64,000 nt of DNA. Origin: Erpobdella octoculata (Eukaryota; Annelida; Clitellata; Hirudinida; Erpobdellidae). Location: contig OZ022238.1 of the NCBI GenBank assembly GCA_963978895.1, positions 43,140,846-43,204,845 of the forward strand. The letters run 5' to 3'. Below, one piece after another: positions 23,160 to 34,979 of the stretch (position 1 is the stretch's first letter; every line of letters begins with the position of its first letter). Below the pieces are notes generated by a model. That model ran no database searches, was not told the DNA's origin, and worked only from the letters and a program-made list of their open reading frames with translations. A program made the translations under genes and the position numbers.

Positions 23160-24363
23160 TTTAGTAGAGTTATTATGCGTATCATCGAAACGGGCTGAAC
23201 CGATTTTTATGCACTTTTTTGTGTACATTTGGTAGGTCTGAATCTATTTAGTATTTTTATTAGAGAAAATATTTTAATCAATTTTAATCAATTAGCAAGA
23301 AAGTATTCAATTTTAACAATTTTAAGATTGTGTTTTTTCAGACAGACTTGAAATCATCGGCAATGTGGGGTTATGTTGAAAAAGTACAGCTAAAAGTAGA
23401 CATTCGTGCTCAAATGCTTCAAGATCCATCTGCCGACACATTTTCAAAACAATTGTTAGATATCGGTGATGGAAAAGTTGCTGTCCATGCAAATACTGGC
23501 TGCAAAAAATTGCTAACCGATTTCTGCACAATCATTAATTCGCAAAAGTCTCTCCTTGACAGCATATTTCTCGATGTACACACACAATACATGAACCATG
23601 AGTGGCTGGCAGAAAAAGTCATTTTGGCTGCAAAAAATGTGGATGTCAATGATTTGAATTTCAAGATACAACAGTTGTTGCCAGGTGTTATACAAATCTA
23701 TCGATACAGTTAGCGATGCCAGCGAAGCCGTAAATTATCCAACAGAGTTTTTGAACTCATTGGATTTTCCAGGCATGTCACCGCATCATCTACAACTTAA
23801 AGTTGGATCTCCCGTTATTCTACTTTGAAATTTGAACCCACCGCGGCTGTGCAATGACACGCGATTAGTAATTAAAAAAAAATTTGAATGGCAAGTTCCG
23901 GGGCGAAAATGTTTTGCTGCCACGATCCCAATGATTTCTACAGAAGTGCATATTGAATTCAAACGAATTCCATTTCCAATTAGATTGGCATTCGCAATGA
24001 CAATCAATAAGTCGCAAGGACAAACGATGTCTGTTTGTGGTTTAGATTTGGGCACACCATGTTTTTCTCACGGACAATTATACGTGGCATGTTATCGCGT
24101 GGGCAAACCACCCAGTTTGTTCGTGTTGGCTAAAGATCGACTGACAAAAAACATTGTACACTCGATTGCTCTTCGAGATTGATATTGATTTTGTTTACAT
24201 TGAAATAATTTGTACATTAAACTTTTAATAAAAAAATATATATGCATTTCCCTTTATTCTACCTTAGCAAGTGGGAACGGAGAGCAAGCGGGAGCGGGAG
24301 AGCAAGCGGGAACGGAAGAGCAAATAATTTAAAAGTCAAAACAACGTTTGCTGGGTCAGCTAG
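23160..24363 (+). mobile_element. Helitron, internally deleted, with Pif1-type helicase remnant
   Basis: The 5' region contains AACGGGCTGAACCGATTTTT (also at 42190, inverted), found next to Helitron starts. The middle encodes the C-terminal part of a Rep/helicase. The 3' end has the same GGGAACGGAGAGCAAGCGGG minisatellite as the non-autonomous copies, then ACAACGTTTGCTGGGTCAGC and CTAG|T at 24360-24364, a well-known Helitron terminus. The precise 5' end is not visible. Confidence 0.88.
23339..24182 (+). pseudogene. Helitron Pif1-like helicase, C-terminal remnant
   Basis: Starts after a possible acceptor (TTTTTTCAG) with LKSSAMWGYVEKVQLKVDIR and continues to QQLLPG, where the frame shifts near 23690. 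It resumes in another frame ([20 protein letters not shown]), and a TGA at 23826 interrupts VGSPVILL. The final part reads NPPRLCNDTRLVIKK, RLAFAMTINKSQGQT and CFSHGQLYVACYRVGKP, the last helicase motifs (V and VI) of Helitron Pif1-like proteins. VACYRVG replaces the usual VACSRVG. N-terminal Rep and upstream helicase motifs are absent. It is a decayed gene with at least one stop and one shift. Confidence 0.88.
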
Positions 24364-24461
24364 TATTTATATAATAACAGGGATCCATGCTAGAGTTGAG
24401 GCGGAAACTAAAAAAATCGAGAACTCAATGATAAAGGAAGAAAAACTGAAAGTCTGAGCTC

Positions 24462-24977
24462 GTGGGTCGCCTCCGAATGACATCAGAAAGCCAAGTTTTG
24501 GATGCAGACGAGTTTGAATTTGATATAAACGAAGAATTGATAAACTATCTAAACACGATGGCAGAAGAAATCAGAGCGGCACAAGAAGAAAATAAAGCAG
24601 CACAAGAAGAAAACAAAGCAACACAACAAGGAATAAAAGAATTAATTCTTGAAGGTCAGTTTTTTTTAACAGATGTCAAAAAAGAGTCAATAATCTGGAG
24701 AATCTGGTGGAAAATAATACCAAAGAAATCAAAAAGAGAATCAAGAGCAACATGGAGATATAACTTAACAACTTGGTCAAACAGGTACAGACTGGTAGCC
24801 AACTCCAGGGAAGAAGTCAATCGAGAACGGGAAAGCAAGCGGGAACGGGAAAGTGACCGGGAGCGAGAGAGCAAGCGGGAACGGAAAAGTGACCGGGAGC
24901 GAGAGAGCAAGCGGGAAAGGAAACGGGAGCAAAAGAGAAAAAGCAACAGAAAAACCTTTAAAAACGCCGGTTATTAA
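24462..24977 (+). pseudogene. Gag-like coiled-coil fragment fused to Helitron minisatellite
   Basis: One open frame. Residues ~25-65 are coiled-coil-like with repeated AAQEENK units, resembling the N-terminus of some retrotransposon Gag proteins (recalled similarity, weak). From about residue 120 the frame enters the GGGAACGGGAAAGTGACC minisatellite and reads RERESKRE repeats, which is not evidence of protein. It ends near a degenerate Helitron tail (AAACGCCGGTTATT). It is probably not a host gene. Confidence 0.4.
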
Positions 24978-25063
24978 ATAATCTATATATTTAAATTTTT
25001 ACATAAAAAATATATTTTTTAGAATACAATGTTTTTCTTGCGCCCTAAAAAGTATAAAATAAG

Positions 25064-25196
25064 ATTCCTATAATTCATTTACAACGAAAAACGTTGCCGG
25101 CGTATTATTTTGTATAACTATTTGTTTTACTAAAATTTTGATGTTGTAGCCTATATGCGCCAGCAACGTTTTTCGTTGTTAATGAATTATAGGAAT
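25064..25196. repeat. Small fold-back element, 34-bp arms
   Basis: ATTCCTATAATTCATTTACA...GTTGC at 25064-25097 is repeated as its near-perfect complement at 25163-25196, with a ~65-bp loop. The right arm ends 1 bp before a Helitron 3' terminus. No target duplication is clear. Confidence 0.75.
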
Positions 25197-25274
25197 ACTA
25201 GCAGTGCTCGTAACGGCTTCGCTCGCATGAAATTAGAGAATTTGAACCGTGCATACATATTAGAGTACTGCACG

Positions 25275-26451
25275 CAGTGTTGGGTAAAATACTGTCCAAA
25301 TGTAATTTAAATATAAAATACAAATACTTTGTTAAAAAGTATTTCAAGTATAAAATACAAATAGTTTTTTTGAAAATATTTCAAATGTAAAATACAAAAT
25401 GCATTAAAGTATTTTACTGCAAAATACTAAAATACGTTTTATAACACTTGATGCTGATCATCAACACGCATCTCAAGCACTTTTTAACAAAAACAAGTCA
25501 ACAGGGTAAATCTTTTATTACAATAAAATAAACAGATTAACAGATTCAACTTTTAAAATGAGAATGCGCTTTTAAAATTAGTAATTGTTCAAAAGTTTCA
25601 TCAGTCAAACGATTGCGGTAAGGGGTCATTATTCCCCCCCCCCCCCGGTGCTGAACAGGTGTTCCACTGGAGCCGAAGATGGGATGACAGTGTTATACCG
25701 CTTAGACATGTTTAAAACACATGTTTTCCAAAAATGCTGTGGACTCTGAATTGTTGACTGTCACGGATGTAGCTGATTCAAAAGAGAAAAAATCGTCTTC
25801 TTCATCATATTGCTTTGAATGGGAATCTATCACCACATCTTTTTTAGGAGAAATTCAATCTTGTGACTATCAAATTTTTTCATCAAACAAGGGTGGACAC
25901 GTTTCAAGTGAGCCAATAAATTTGTTGTTGCAGATATTAAACCTGAATGTTTTATTCGAAGCGCATTTCATGCACTTGGCCACAACTTTATCCCCGTCTC
26001 GGCTAACAATTTTGAAGAATTCGCCATCTGATATGGCCGGGATTCGACCACCACTGCCTGAATTATCTGCCATCTTACTATTAAAAAACTTTAAACTTTA
26101 ATTCTAACTACAACGACCTACTTTTACTACAAACTCTAAAATCCAACCTCGCGCTAAGCTTATGAAACAAAAGGAAGTACATTAACTAAACATCGATTAT
26201 GGTATAAACATTATTATAACAATTATTTATTAATTTTAAAGTTTCCCAAACTTTATATTTTTGGAAATATCGAAAATATATTTGGTATTTTATTTGTTGT
26301 TCAAAATATTCAAATTATTTTTCAAAATTATTTAAAATAAAAATACTAAATAAATTTTCTGAAAGTATTTCAAATCAAAATACAAAAATACTTAAAATTA
26401 TTTAAAATACGTATTTCAAATATAATGTATTTGAAATATTACCCAACACTG
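25275..26451 (-). mobile_element. hAT element with perfect 8-bp TSD and BED-finger remnant
   Basis: TIRs CAGTGTTGGGTAA and TTACCCAACACTG. The exact duplication ACTGCACG lies at 25267-25274 and 26452-26459. On the minus strand 26073-25870 reads MADNSGSGGRIPA, then KCMKCAS. In a shifted frame NLLAHLKRVHP follows, together a C2H2-type BED zinc finger with one frame break. The catalytic region is deleted. Near both TIRs are diverged AAATACAAATA/TATTTGAAATA runs. Confidence 0.88.
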
Positions 26452-26799
26452 ACTGCACGGATCAATTTTTTAGGTCTCGGCTCGTCCCGTCGACAACTTG
26501 GCCCAGCCCGTTTCAAAAACCGAAATTCCTGGCCCGGCACGGCCCGTCTAATATGGGCCCGGCCCGTTTTTACAGGCCTAGAAGTTCTATATACTTGATG
26601 AAAAACTTCGGCCCGTCCCAACTTGACTTCAGGTTTAGCCCGGCCCGTCTGAACACCATAAAATCACTAAAATGTCTATATACTTGGTTAAAAATCTTGG
26701 CCCGTCCCACCTTGATTTAAAGTTTGGGCAGGGCAGTATGAAGACCCTAAAATAACGGCTTGACCCGTCCGTCCGGTGATAAACTGAATTCATCTACTT

Positions 26800-27900
26800 T
26801 TAACCGGCACAAAACCTCAAAATACTAATTTTCACATCTGTAGCACTTACAGTTTTTGAGTAGCAGTTATTTTAAAATCAAATAGCCTTTTTTCCACTTC
26901 ACATTTGAGGTCCTGGAAACCAAATTTTCAAAAAATGGTGAAACACGTATATCATTATTTTTAGAGTAGAAACTAAATACTAATTTTACTTTTGTAGCAT
27001 TTACAGTTTTTGAGTAGCAGTTACCTTAAAACCAAGTAACCCTATTTTCCACCCCATATTTAAAGTCCTGGAAACCAAATTTTCAAAAAATGGTAAAACA
27101 CGTACATCATTATTTCTGGAGTAGAAACCAAATACTAATTTTTACTCTTGTAGCATCTACAGTTTTCGAGTAGCAGTTACATTAAAAACCAAATAACCTT
27201 ATTTTCCACCCCACATTTGAGGTCCTGGAAACCAAATTTTTAAAAAATGGTAAAACACGTATATCTTTATTTTTAGAATAGAAACTAAATACTGATTTTT
27301 ACATCTGTGGTATTTACAGTTTTTGAGTAGCAGTTACTTTAAAAACAAATAACCTTATTTTCCACCCCACATTTGAAGTCCTGGAAACAAAATTTTCAAA
27401 AAATGGTAGAACACGTACATCATTATTTCTGGAGTAGAAACCAAATATTAATTTTTACTCTTGTAGCATCTACAGTTTTCGAGTAGCAGTTACATTAAAA
27501 ACCAAATAACCTTATTTTCCACCCCACATTTGAGGTCCTGGAAACCAAATTTTTAAAAAATGGTAAAACACGTATATCTTTATTTTTAGAATAGAAACTA
27601 AATACTGATTTTTACAACTGTGGTATTTACAGTTTTTGAGTAGCAGTTACTTTAAAAACAAATAACCTTATTTTCCACCCCACATTTGAAGTCCTGGAAA
27701 CAAAATTTTCAAAAAATGCTAAAACACGTATTTCATTATTTTTGGAGTAGAAACTAAATATTAATTTTTACTTCTGTAGCATTCACAGTTTTTGAGTAGC
27801 AGCTACTTTAAAAACCAAATAACCCAATTTTCCAACCCACATTTGAGGTCCGGGAAACCGAATTTTCAAAAATGGTGAAACACGTATATTTTTATTTTTC
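26800..27900. repeat. About 156-bp tandem repeat (seven units)
   Basis: Anchors such as ACAGTTTTTGAGTAGCAGTT recur near 26850, 27003, 27160, 27317, 27470, 27630 and 27787. Each unit also holds CCACATTTGAGGTCCTGGAA and AAAACACGTATATC. Units are diverged by roughly 5-15% on inspection. They form the interior of the Helitron at 25198-28163. Confidence 0.85.
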
Positions 27901-28164
27901 AAGAAGAATTCATATACCAAATTTCAAAATCTCCTCATTTTTGGTTTTCGAGATATACATTGTTTTAGAAAAAAGTTTGTTTTCCAGTTTCTTCCCCTCA
28001 GGAGCAAAATTTTCAAAAATCCTTTCTTAGTGGATGCTTACGCAATAAAAGTAATATAAGTTCCAAATTTCACGTTCCTAGGATGAGGCGTTTGAGCTCG
28101 GCGTTGATTATCAATCAGTCAGTCAGTCAGTCAGTCAGTCAGGACATGTTCTTTTATATATATA

Positions 28165-28585
28165 CTAGCGGGGTTACCCGGCGTTGCCCGGGGTTTTTAG
28201 AGGTTTTTCTAATGTTTGTCTCTCTCGCTCCCGTTTCCTTCTCCACTTTCCCGTTTTCGTCGCGTTCCCGGTCGCTTTTCCGCTCTCGGTCGATTTCCAG
28301 CTCCTGGTCGCTTTCCAGCTCCTGGTCGCTTTCCAGCTCCCGGTCGCTTTCCCGCTCAGAAGTTTTGTTATCGATTTTCTCTCTTGCTCGCGTTTCCTTC
28401 CAAGCTTGCTCTCCCAATTCCAGTCGCTTTCCGCGTTCCCGGTCGCTTTCCGCTTTCCCGGTCGCTTTCCCGTTCCCGGTCGCTTTCATGTTCCCGGTTG
28501 CTTTCCCGTTCCCGGTCGCTTTCCCGTTCCCGGTTGCTTTCCCGTTCCCGCTCACGCTTGCTCTCCCGTTCCCGGTCACGTAGTG
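28165..28585 (-). mobile_element. Non-autonomous Helitron 3' region
   Basis: CTAG at 28165-28168, the hairpin CCCGGCGTTGCCCGGG, TTTTTAGAGGTTTTTCTAAT, then CGGTCGCTTTCCCGTTCC-type units to about 28580. The 5' end is not seen; unrelated tandem repeats follow. Confidence 0.8.
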
Positions 28586-28629
28586 TTTGTCTGGATTGAG
28601 CATTGCTTACTCTTATTGTTTCCAGTTTT

Positions 28630-28800
28630 GCTTCCCGTTGCTCAGCTGTTTCAGATGAACGGTATTGAGCAGCGTTTAATCGAAGGCTTTCCAGTCTTGC
28701 TTCCCGTTCTCAGCTGTTTCAGATGAACGGTATTGAGCAGCGTTTAATCGAAGGCTTTCCAGTCTTGCTTCCCGTTGCTCAGCTGTTTCAGATGAACGGT
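28630..28800. repeat. 68-69 bp tandem repeat running into the gap
   Basis: CAGATGAACGGT recurs at 28652, 28720 and 28789. Units contain CAGCGTTTAATCGAAGGC and CTTGCTTCCCGTTGCTC. The array is cut by Ns, so copy number is unknown. Confidence 0.85.
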
Positions 28801-29000
28801 NNNNNNNNNNNNNNNNNNNNNNNNNNNNNNNNNNNNNNNNNNNNNNNNNNNNNNNNNNNNNNNNNNNNNNNNNNNNNNNNNNNNNNNNNNNNNNNNNNNN
28901 NNNNNNNNNNNNNNNNNNNNNNNNNNNNNNNNNNNNNNNNNNNNNNNNNNNNNNNNNNNNNNNNNNNNNNNNNNNNNNNNNNNNNNNNNNNNNNNNNNNN
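28801..29000. other. Assembly gap (200 N)
   Basis: Exactly 200 unknown bases, a common placeholder length, beginning inside a tandem repeat. Confidence 1.
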
Positions 29001-29280
29001 CCATTATTAACGTAAACCCGCTCCTAGAAGCACACGTTTCCTCTCTGACGGCCCGTGGTTCTTTGGCCGCCGATGAGTACGACATTTCTGACGTCGTCTC
29101 CGGCGAGAACTTATACCCGTCTTCTCCTCATGCAAAGGCAGAGCTGCCGTTGTATCACTACTCCAAGTCCTGCCGGTAGTTCCGTTCCATTTGATGTTCG
29201 CGGCGCGTCATTCGGCGACGAGGAAGTTGTGTCATATAACGGTGGTGAAGCAACATCTTGTCAATAACGATAAAATAACA
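29001..29280. other. GC-richer segment of unknown nature
   Basis: Noticeably less AT-rich than the surroundings. The plus strand is open from 29001 to a TAG near 29177 (LAADEYDISDVVSGENLYP), extending into the gap; I recognise no family. It could be the end of a coding exon or of a transposon gene. Confidence 0.3.
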
Positions 29281-29539
29281 ATTCGTAGAAAACTAAGTTG
29301 ATTTCTTGCAGTGTCCACATTTCGTTTCTTTTAATTATTTATTTTGGTTTTAAAACCACGCACCTGTTTGTTGTCACCGTTTTAACGCGACGTACGCCGG
29401 CTAGCTCGATTTCTTTCGCTAACAAATAATGTGGTTTTAACGTACTATTCGCGTTTTATTTCAGTATTTTATATATTTTTGCTTATTTTATCCTTTAGTT
29501 ACATTTGCCCTAATGTTAGTATTGCCTTAAATTCTAAAT

Positions 29540-29619
29540 ACTGATTTATTTCAAGAAAAAAAGAGAAAAACGATAACAAAACCTTTGAAAACCCCGAGCA
29601 ACCCGGGTAACCTCGCTGG
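29540..29619 (+). mobile_element. Degenerate Helitron 3' end
   Basis: GAGAAAAACGATAACAAAAC, then CCCCGAGCAACCCGGGTAAC and CTGG|T at 29616-29620, a mutated version of the CTAG|T terminus. The body upstream is not recognisable. Confidence 0.6.
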
Positions 29620-29639
29620 TAAATTAATAAAAATACAAC

Positions 29640-31930
29640 ATTCCTAATTTTATGGGGGCTGACACATTTCCCGGGGGGGCAAACTTTTTTCTCGTGGGGG
29701 CAAGATTTGGTCCGGGGGCAGCTTGCCCCGTTGCACCCAGAATTCTACGCCTATGCATGCTATCATTGAATTATTATAAAATAGACTATAGAAATCTAGA
29801 ACATGCGTACAAAACTTAAACCAAATAATGTCGAAATTTGGAAACATTCTGCAATACCGTTATCATAAAATTTTTGAAGTTTTTGAAGTTTTCAAATTTG
29901 GTTTAAGTTTATTTTTCATAGGTGCTTGCAGTTACAAAAGACACTAAATGGACCATAACAATTTAGAACTTAAATTTTAAAAAAATCAAAATTTTAGAAA
30001 AATTAGCTATATCGGTGTCACAAAATTTTTAATTTTGTTGTTGTAATTTATAAATTGTATTCTAATGAGTTTTCATAAAAACATTGATGTTTGTTTATTT
30101 AATTTTATGATGTTTCAAACTTCCGCTCTTTTTCACGATGTCGACACGAGTGTAGTACAAACAAATCATATCAATCTATAGTTCCGTTGACTCCAATATG
30201 ATGCAGCTGATGTGTCAATATTTTGTCGTTCGACAGCTGAAAGATTAAATTGTTTCATTTCTTAGAAGCCAGATGAAATATTTTGAGTTTTTTAAATTGA
30301 TTTTTTAGAAGTAAAAAAAATATTTTCAGTTTTGTTTTTAATTTAATCAAATGTACGTTTTTCTTCCTATCCATAGGGTGACACTCAGCCTTGCACGGAT
30401 GCTGCCTTGAATGCCAGAGCTCCTGTGCACCGCATCACTTATTTGACGCTGGTTCCATGATTCGTACTCCATCACTATCTAATCTAATTTATTCACAGTC
30501 CCAGGAATTGATAATCAAATGACAGTTTATTTCCGTCTATGTTTCTATGTTTCTTTTCTCCGGTTTCATCCGTGTTCCCAATAAGAACCTCACATCTCTC
30601 AACTTCAGTCTGAACAGTTTTCGTTTATTTTTTCATTTTCAGTACAACTGCGCTATAGCAATTTTATCATAAAAATTTTAATTTATTGCGTTTAGAGCTC
30701 AATTTGTTTTGCTACTTTTAAAATATTAGCTGAGCAAAATATTTTTCATATATACAAACATGTTTGAAAACGTTTGAGATATCTGACAAATTCAATTTTG
30801 AGTGTTTTAGTTTTGTTTTATTTGTGTGCCAGGCTTGCACATGCACAGCAGTTATTCTTTTGATACTTCTGCTAACTTTTAAACTTCACAATCGTAATGC
30901 TATTTTTTAAACAAATATATTATTGAACATTTAAAAATCTTCATATAAGTGGATTATTAAAGAGATTTTTTATTAAGGAGTTATTTTTAATCTGTTTAAC
31001 CATCGAGAAGCTAGAGTTCAATATGGAAAACAAATAGGAAAATTTCTATTATTATCTGAAATAGATATTTAAATTATTTTAACAATTAGAAAACTTTGTG
31101 GTTTTTTCAGAGGTAATTTTTTTTCGTGTGAAGAAAACACATGCTGTTGACATTTAGTCAACAATGACACTCAAACATTGGAAGCGAACATTTGAAACAT
31201 GACAATTCGTGAACATTAACATTATATGAAATATCTACAAATGAGCCGTAAAAAACCAGTTTTTTTTCACAAACCCCTTATATTTCTGGATTTGTCGGCT
31301 TTTCATTTATTACAAAAGAATTTCTATTACGATGATTTTTTTTAATGTATAAAATTCAAATACAATTTATTTAATTGTATTTGATTTGTTTTTGTCTTAA
31401 AACATAGATAATTATTTTTAATTAAAATATTTTTTTTTTAAACTTTTAAACTTTACTAGAATGCATTGTCAAAAACAATGAGCCTATATTTAAAATTTCA
31501 ACTCAATTGGATGATGAGAAGTTAGTTAACGTTTACTTTCAAGGTTTGCAAACATTCAAACAAACAAGCAAGCAATCAAGAATTTAAAAATTGGAACTTT
31601 TATAAGTAAGTTGCAGATCACTTGCACTAAAAAATAAAGACAAATTCCTATAAATGTTTAAATATTTGCCAAGAAATAGTTTTGCATTTTTTTTAGCTAT
31701 AAAATGTTTGGGTGATATAAAACAGACTTTTGAAGAAGCAATATCAAACTGATTAATCAACCATTCCATGTTTTTTCACGTGTCTTCATCATTCGACTGT
31801 TTGAATTAACTGGGGTTTTAATTTATAAGGTTTTGTTTCTTATGGATGAAATTTCAAAAACTAATCTCAACAAGATTAAAAGCTTAATGACTTTTTTTAA
31901 ACACGTTTGAAATGCCAAACAGCCATGCTG
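29640..31930. other. AT-rich region upstream of the cotransporter gene
   Basis: 29650-29760 (GGGGGCAGCTTGCCCCGTTG) looks like the end of an old hAT-type element, without a partner end. The rest shows no gene, tandem array or terminal repeats that I can support. Confidence 0.4.
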
Positions 31931-31938
31931 GGTGCGCG

Positions 31939-31946
31939 TATAAATA
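31939..31946 (+). promoter_or_regulatory. Candidate TATA box of the cotransporter gene
   Basis: TATAAATA in a short GC-richer context (GGGTGCGCG upstream), 177 bp before the start codon at 32123. A start of transcription about 25-30 bp downstream (near 31970) would fit. No experimental support. Confidence 0.45.
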
Positions 31947-33786
31947 CCTACAAAGCGACCTGAAAGCTGTTCGAGTTAACAAACTCTTTCATGTCAGTAA
32001 GGAGTTTATCTTTTCCAGTTTATTTAGAATATAGTTTATAGTTTTTTGTACCTAAGAAATTAATCAAACTGGTTTCTGTCATCTATAAAACAATCAACAA
32101 GTAAAACTAGTAAGAAATAGATATGATAACAAACGAGATCGGGAGGATCAATGGAGTTGATGTGGCAGTTATTGTTGCTTACTTTGTTCTAGTCATTGGA
32201 TTTGGAATTTGGGTGAGTCGCATTAACTACTTTTAAAATTTCGCTTTTTTTTTTATAAAAGTCGTTCTACGTTTCAGTTTTTAACTAACACGCAACATTA
32301 TGTATTACAACATAAATCAAATGATTTAATCATTTTTTGGTGTTATTTCAAATAAATTGATTTAAAACACAGTTTTGAAATTACTTTGTATGATTATGAA
32401 GTCAAGAAATACATAATTTTTACTACGAGAAAGAGAAAAAGAGAAAGAGAGAGAGAATGGAAAAAATAAAAGAGAGAGAAAGCAAAAAAGAAAAAGAAGA
32501 GGAAAAAAATAAAAAAGTAAAACTAGAAAGACAGAAACTCATATTGCATCGGCTCTCCCAGCTAATATATTCATACAGGTATTTAATAATTTGAGGTATG
32601 TAATTTAAGGCAGAGTTTAAAAAATGATTTAATTCAAACAAAAACAACCTTTTTTAAATAAAAAAATATATTGCCCACAAACATAAAATTTAAAAAATCA
32701 TAAGTGATAAAATAACAAATTATATCACATGCTTACTGCACTCTGGTCCTAACTAATCACAGCAAGAAGTGAACTTTGTCATAAATGTCACCTTAAGCAA
32801 ACATTTAATAACAGAAATCAATCAGATCAGAAACACCACTGCATCCATTTTCCACCTTTAAGCCACATTAATTTAAGTTAATAACATTCTATTGATAAAT
32901 TAATAAAAGATCAATTCAACACCGATTTCAGTCATCGTTAAAGAATAGAGGATCAATAGGTGGATACTTTCTTGCAGGCAGATCCATGCATTTCATTCTG
33001 GTAAGTTGAAATTTAAGATTTCAAGGAGCGATGTCATTATGAAAATTTAAAATCAAATTTATTTCAATTAAAACAAACTTAAATAAGTAATAATTTAGCG
33101 TTGAAAATAGAAATCATAATCTTGAAAACTGGTTTAACGATGATCAAAGAATTTAGATAAGGGGGATATATTCTAGGGATTGTCATAAATCTATACTTTA
33201 ATACAACCAAGTTTTTTGTTTGGTACCAAAACTCGGAGTTTAAATTATGTTAAGGTGTTTTTAAAAAAAATTCTATGCATGAGATCACGAAAAACCACAA
33301 AATAGACCATAGAAATCTAGATTATGCGTACAAAACTTAAATCAAAAAGTCTCAATTACAAAATGGTCTAACAAAGTTAAGTATATGTGTACGGAAAATT
33401 AAAACCTGAACCCAAACTCGTAAATTTATAACTTTTAGTTTTAATTCAGAAACCCAAAGATTATTTTGTTACCCAAACCAAACCCAAAACCATAGTTTAA
33501 AAAATTTAAAACCCTAGCCTTGAAATTTGAAAATTGGGAGCCTCAAGCAAAAATGTCAAACCCTTACCATCACAACCATTTTTTCCACCGTGGTCGCCTT
33601 CATGACTGATCGTCTCATTATTAATGACCAAAGGTTGGCGCTTCTCTCTTTTCAAGCAACATCGGTAGTGGCCACTTCATTGGACTTGCTGGATCAGGAG
33701 CATCAACCGGTATTGCACAAGCTGGTTTTGAATTCAACGTTGGTTGAAGTATTCTTGTTAAAATCGTAATTTATGTTTGCCAATTG

Positions 33787-34062
<276 letters not shown>

Positions 34063-34979
34063 GTAAATAATAATAATTGTAAATAATAATAATAATAATA
34101 GCAAAAATATGTTTACGATTCTTTGGCGTAAATAAATTCAATATACTGGATTTTGTGGCTTCTGTGTGCAGTGTAAACCTGTTGTCATTTAATTACTTAT
34201 CTTCTTCCTTCTTCTACTTCTTCTTCTTCTTCTTCCATTTTGCACTCACATCTGCCACTCTTTTTCCGTCTTTTCTCTTCTTCTTCTTCTCACTTAGTAG
34301 CATACATTATTAGAATAAAAATACTTATACAAAAATACCAAAGATAATGTGTTGACAATTGCTAGGCGCTACTGTGTGTACATAGAGAACTTTGTGAATA
34401 TTTTTAGGCAATGTTTGTTCTCATCTTGCTTGGCTGGGTTTTCGTTCCTGTTTACATGGCGTCCGGGGTGAGTGAACGAAGGCTTTCAGGATTTGTTTAT
34501 CAAAAGTTTAATTTGATAAATATAGGTAATAATATTCTTTGAATACATTAATTTGAGATAATCTAAAAAAACTGAAAATTCACTTCAAGGTGTACACAAT
34601 GCCAGAATATATAAGTAAAAGATTTGGCGGTCAGAGGATAAGGGTCTACCTGGCTGTACTGGCTCTTCTACTTTCTATTTTCACCAAAATCGCTGTTAGT
34701 TCAATTTCACTAAATAACTAAATAGCATTTAACTTATTTAATTATTCTCTCAAGTACGTTCATTCATTTCTCGTTATCGCTTTACATAAGCTGTAAAAAT
34801 AACTTTTGATCAGATCTCTTGATTTGTAAATCCTTAATATTAACTTCGTCGCCTTTTAAGCATGGTTGTCTGTTTGTCTGCTTGTTTGTAAACAAGGCTA
34901 AAGTTAAGTCTAGTGTTACAAATAGAGACAAAAAAGAGAAAGCGAGACAGAGAAAAAGCAATGAACAGAGAAGCTAAAT

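Larger units (their letters stand above)
25198..28163 (-). mobile_element. Large non-autonomous Helitron with internal satellite and nested hAT
   Basis: Minus-strand 3' end at 25198 (CTAG|T, preceded by CATGCGAGCGAAGCCGTTAC). The 5' side near 28163 reads TATATATATAAAAGAACATG then CTGACTGACTGACTGACTGA, a pattern I know from animal Helitron starts. The interior carries a hAT element (25275-26451), a GGCCCGGCCCG-rich segment (26460-26790) and a ~156-bp tandem array (26800-27900). No helicase. Its 5' end directly abuts the next Helitron at 28165. Confidence 0.7.

Noticed and set aside
28723..29085. Open frames across the N gap
   Set aside because: They consist mainly of unknown bases.
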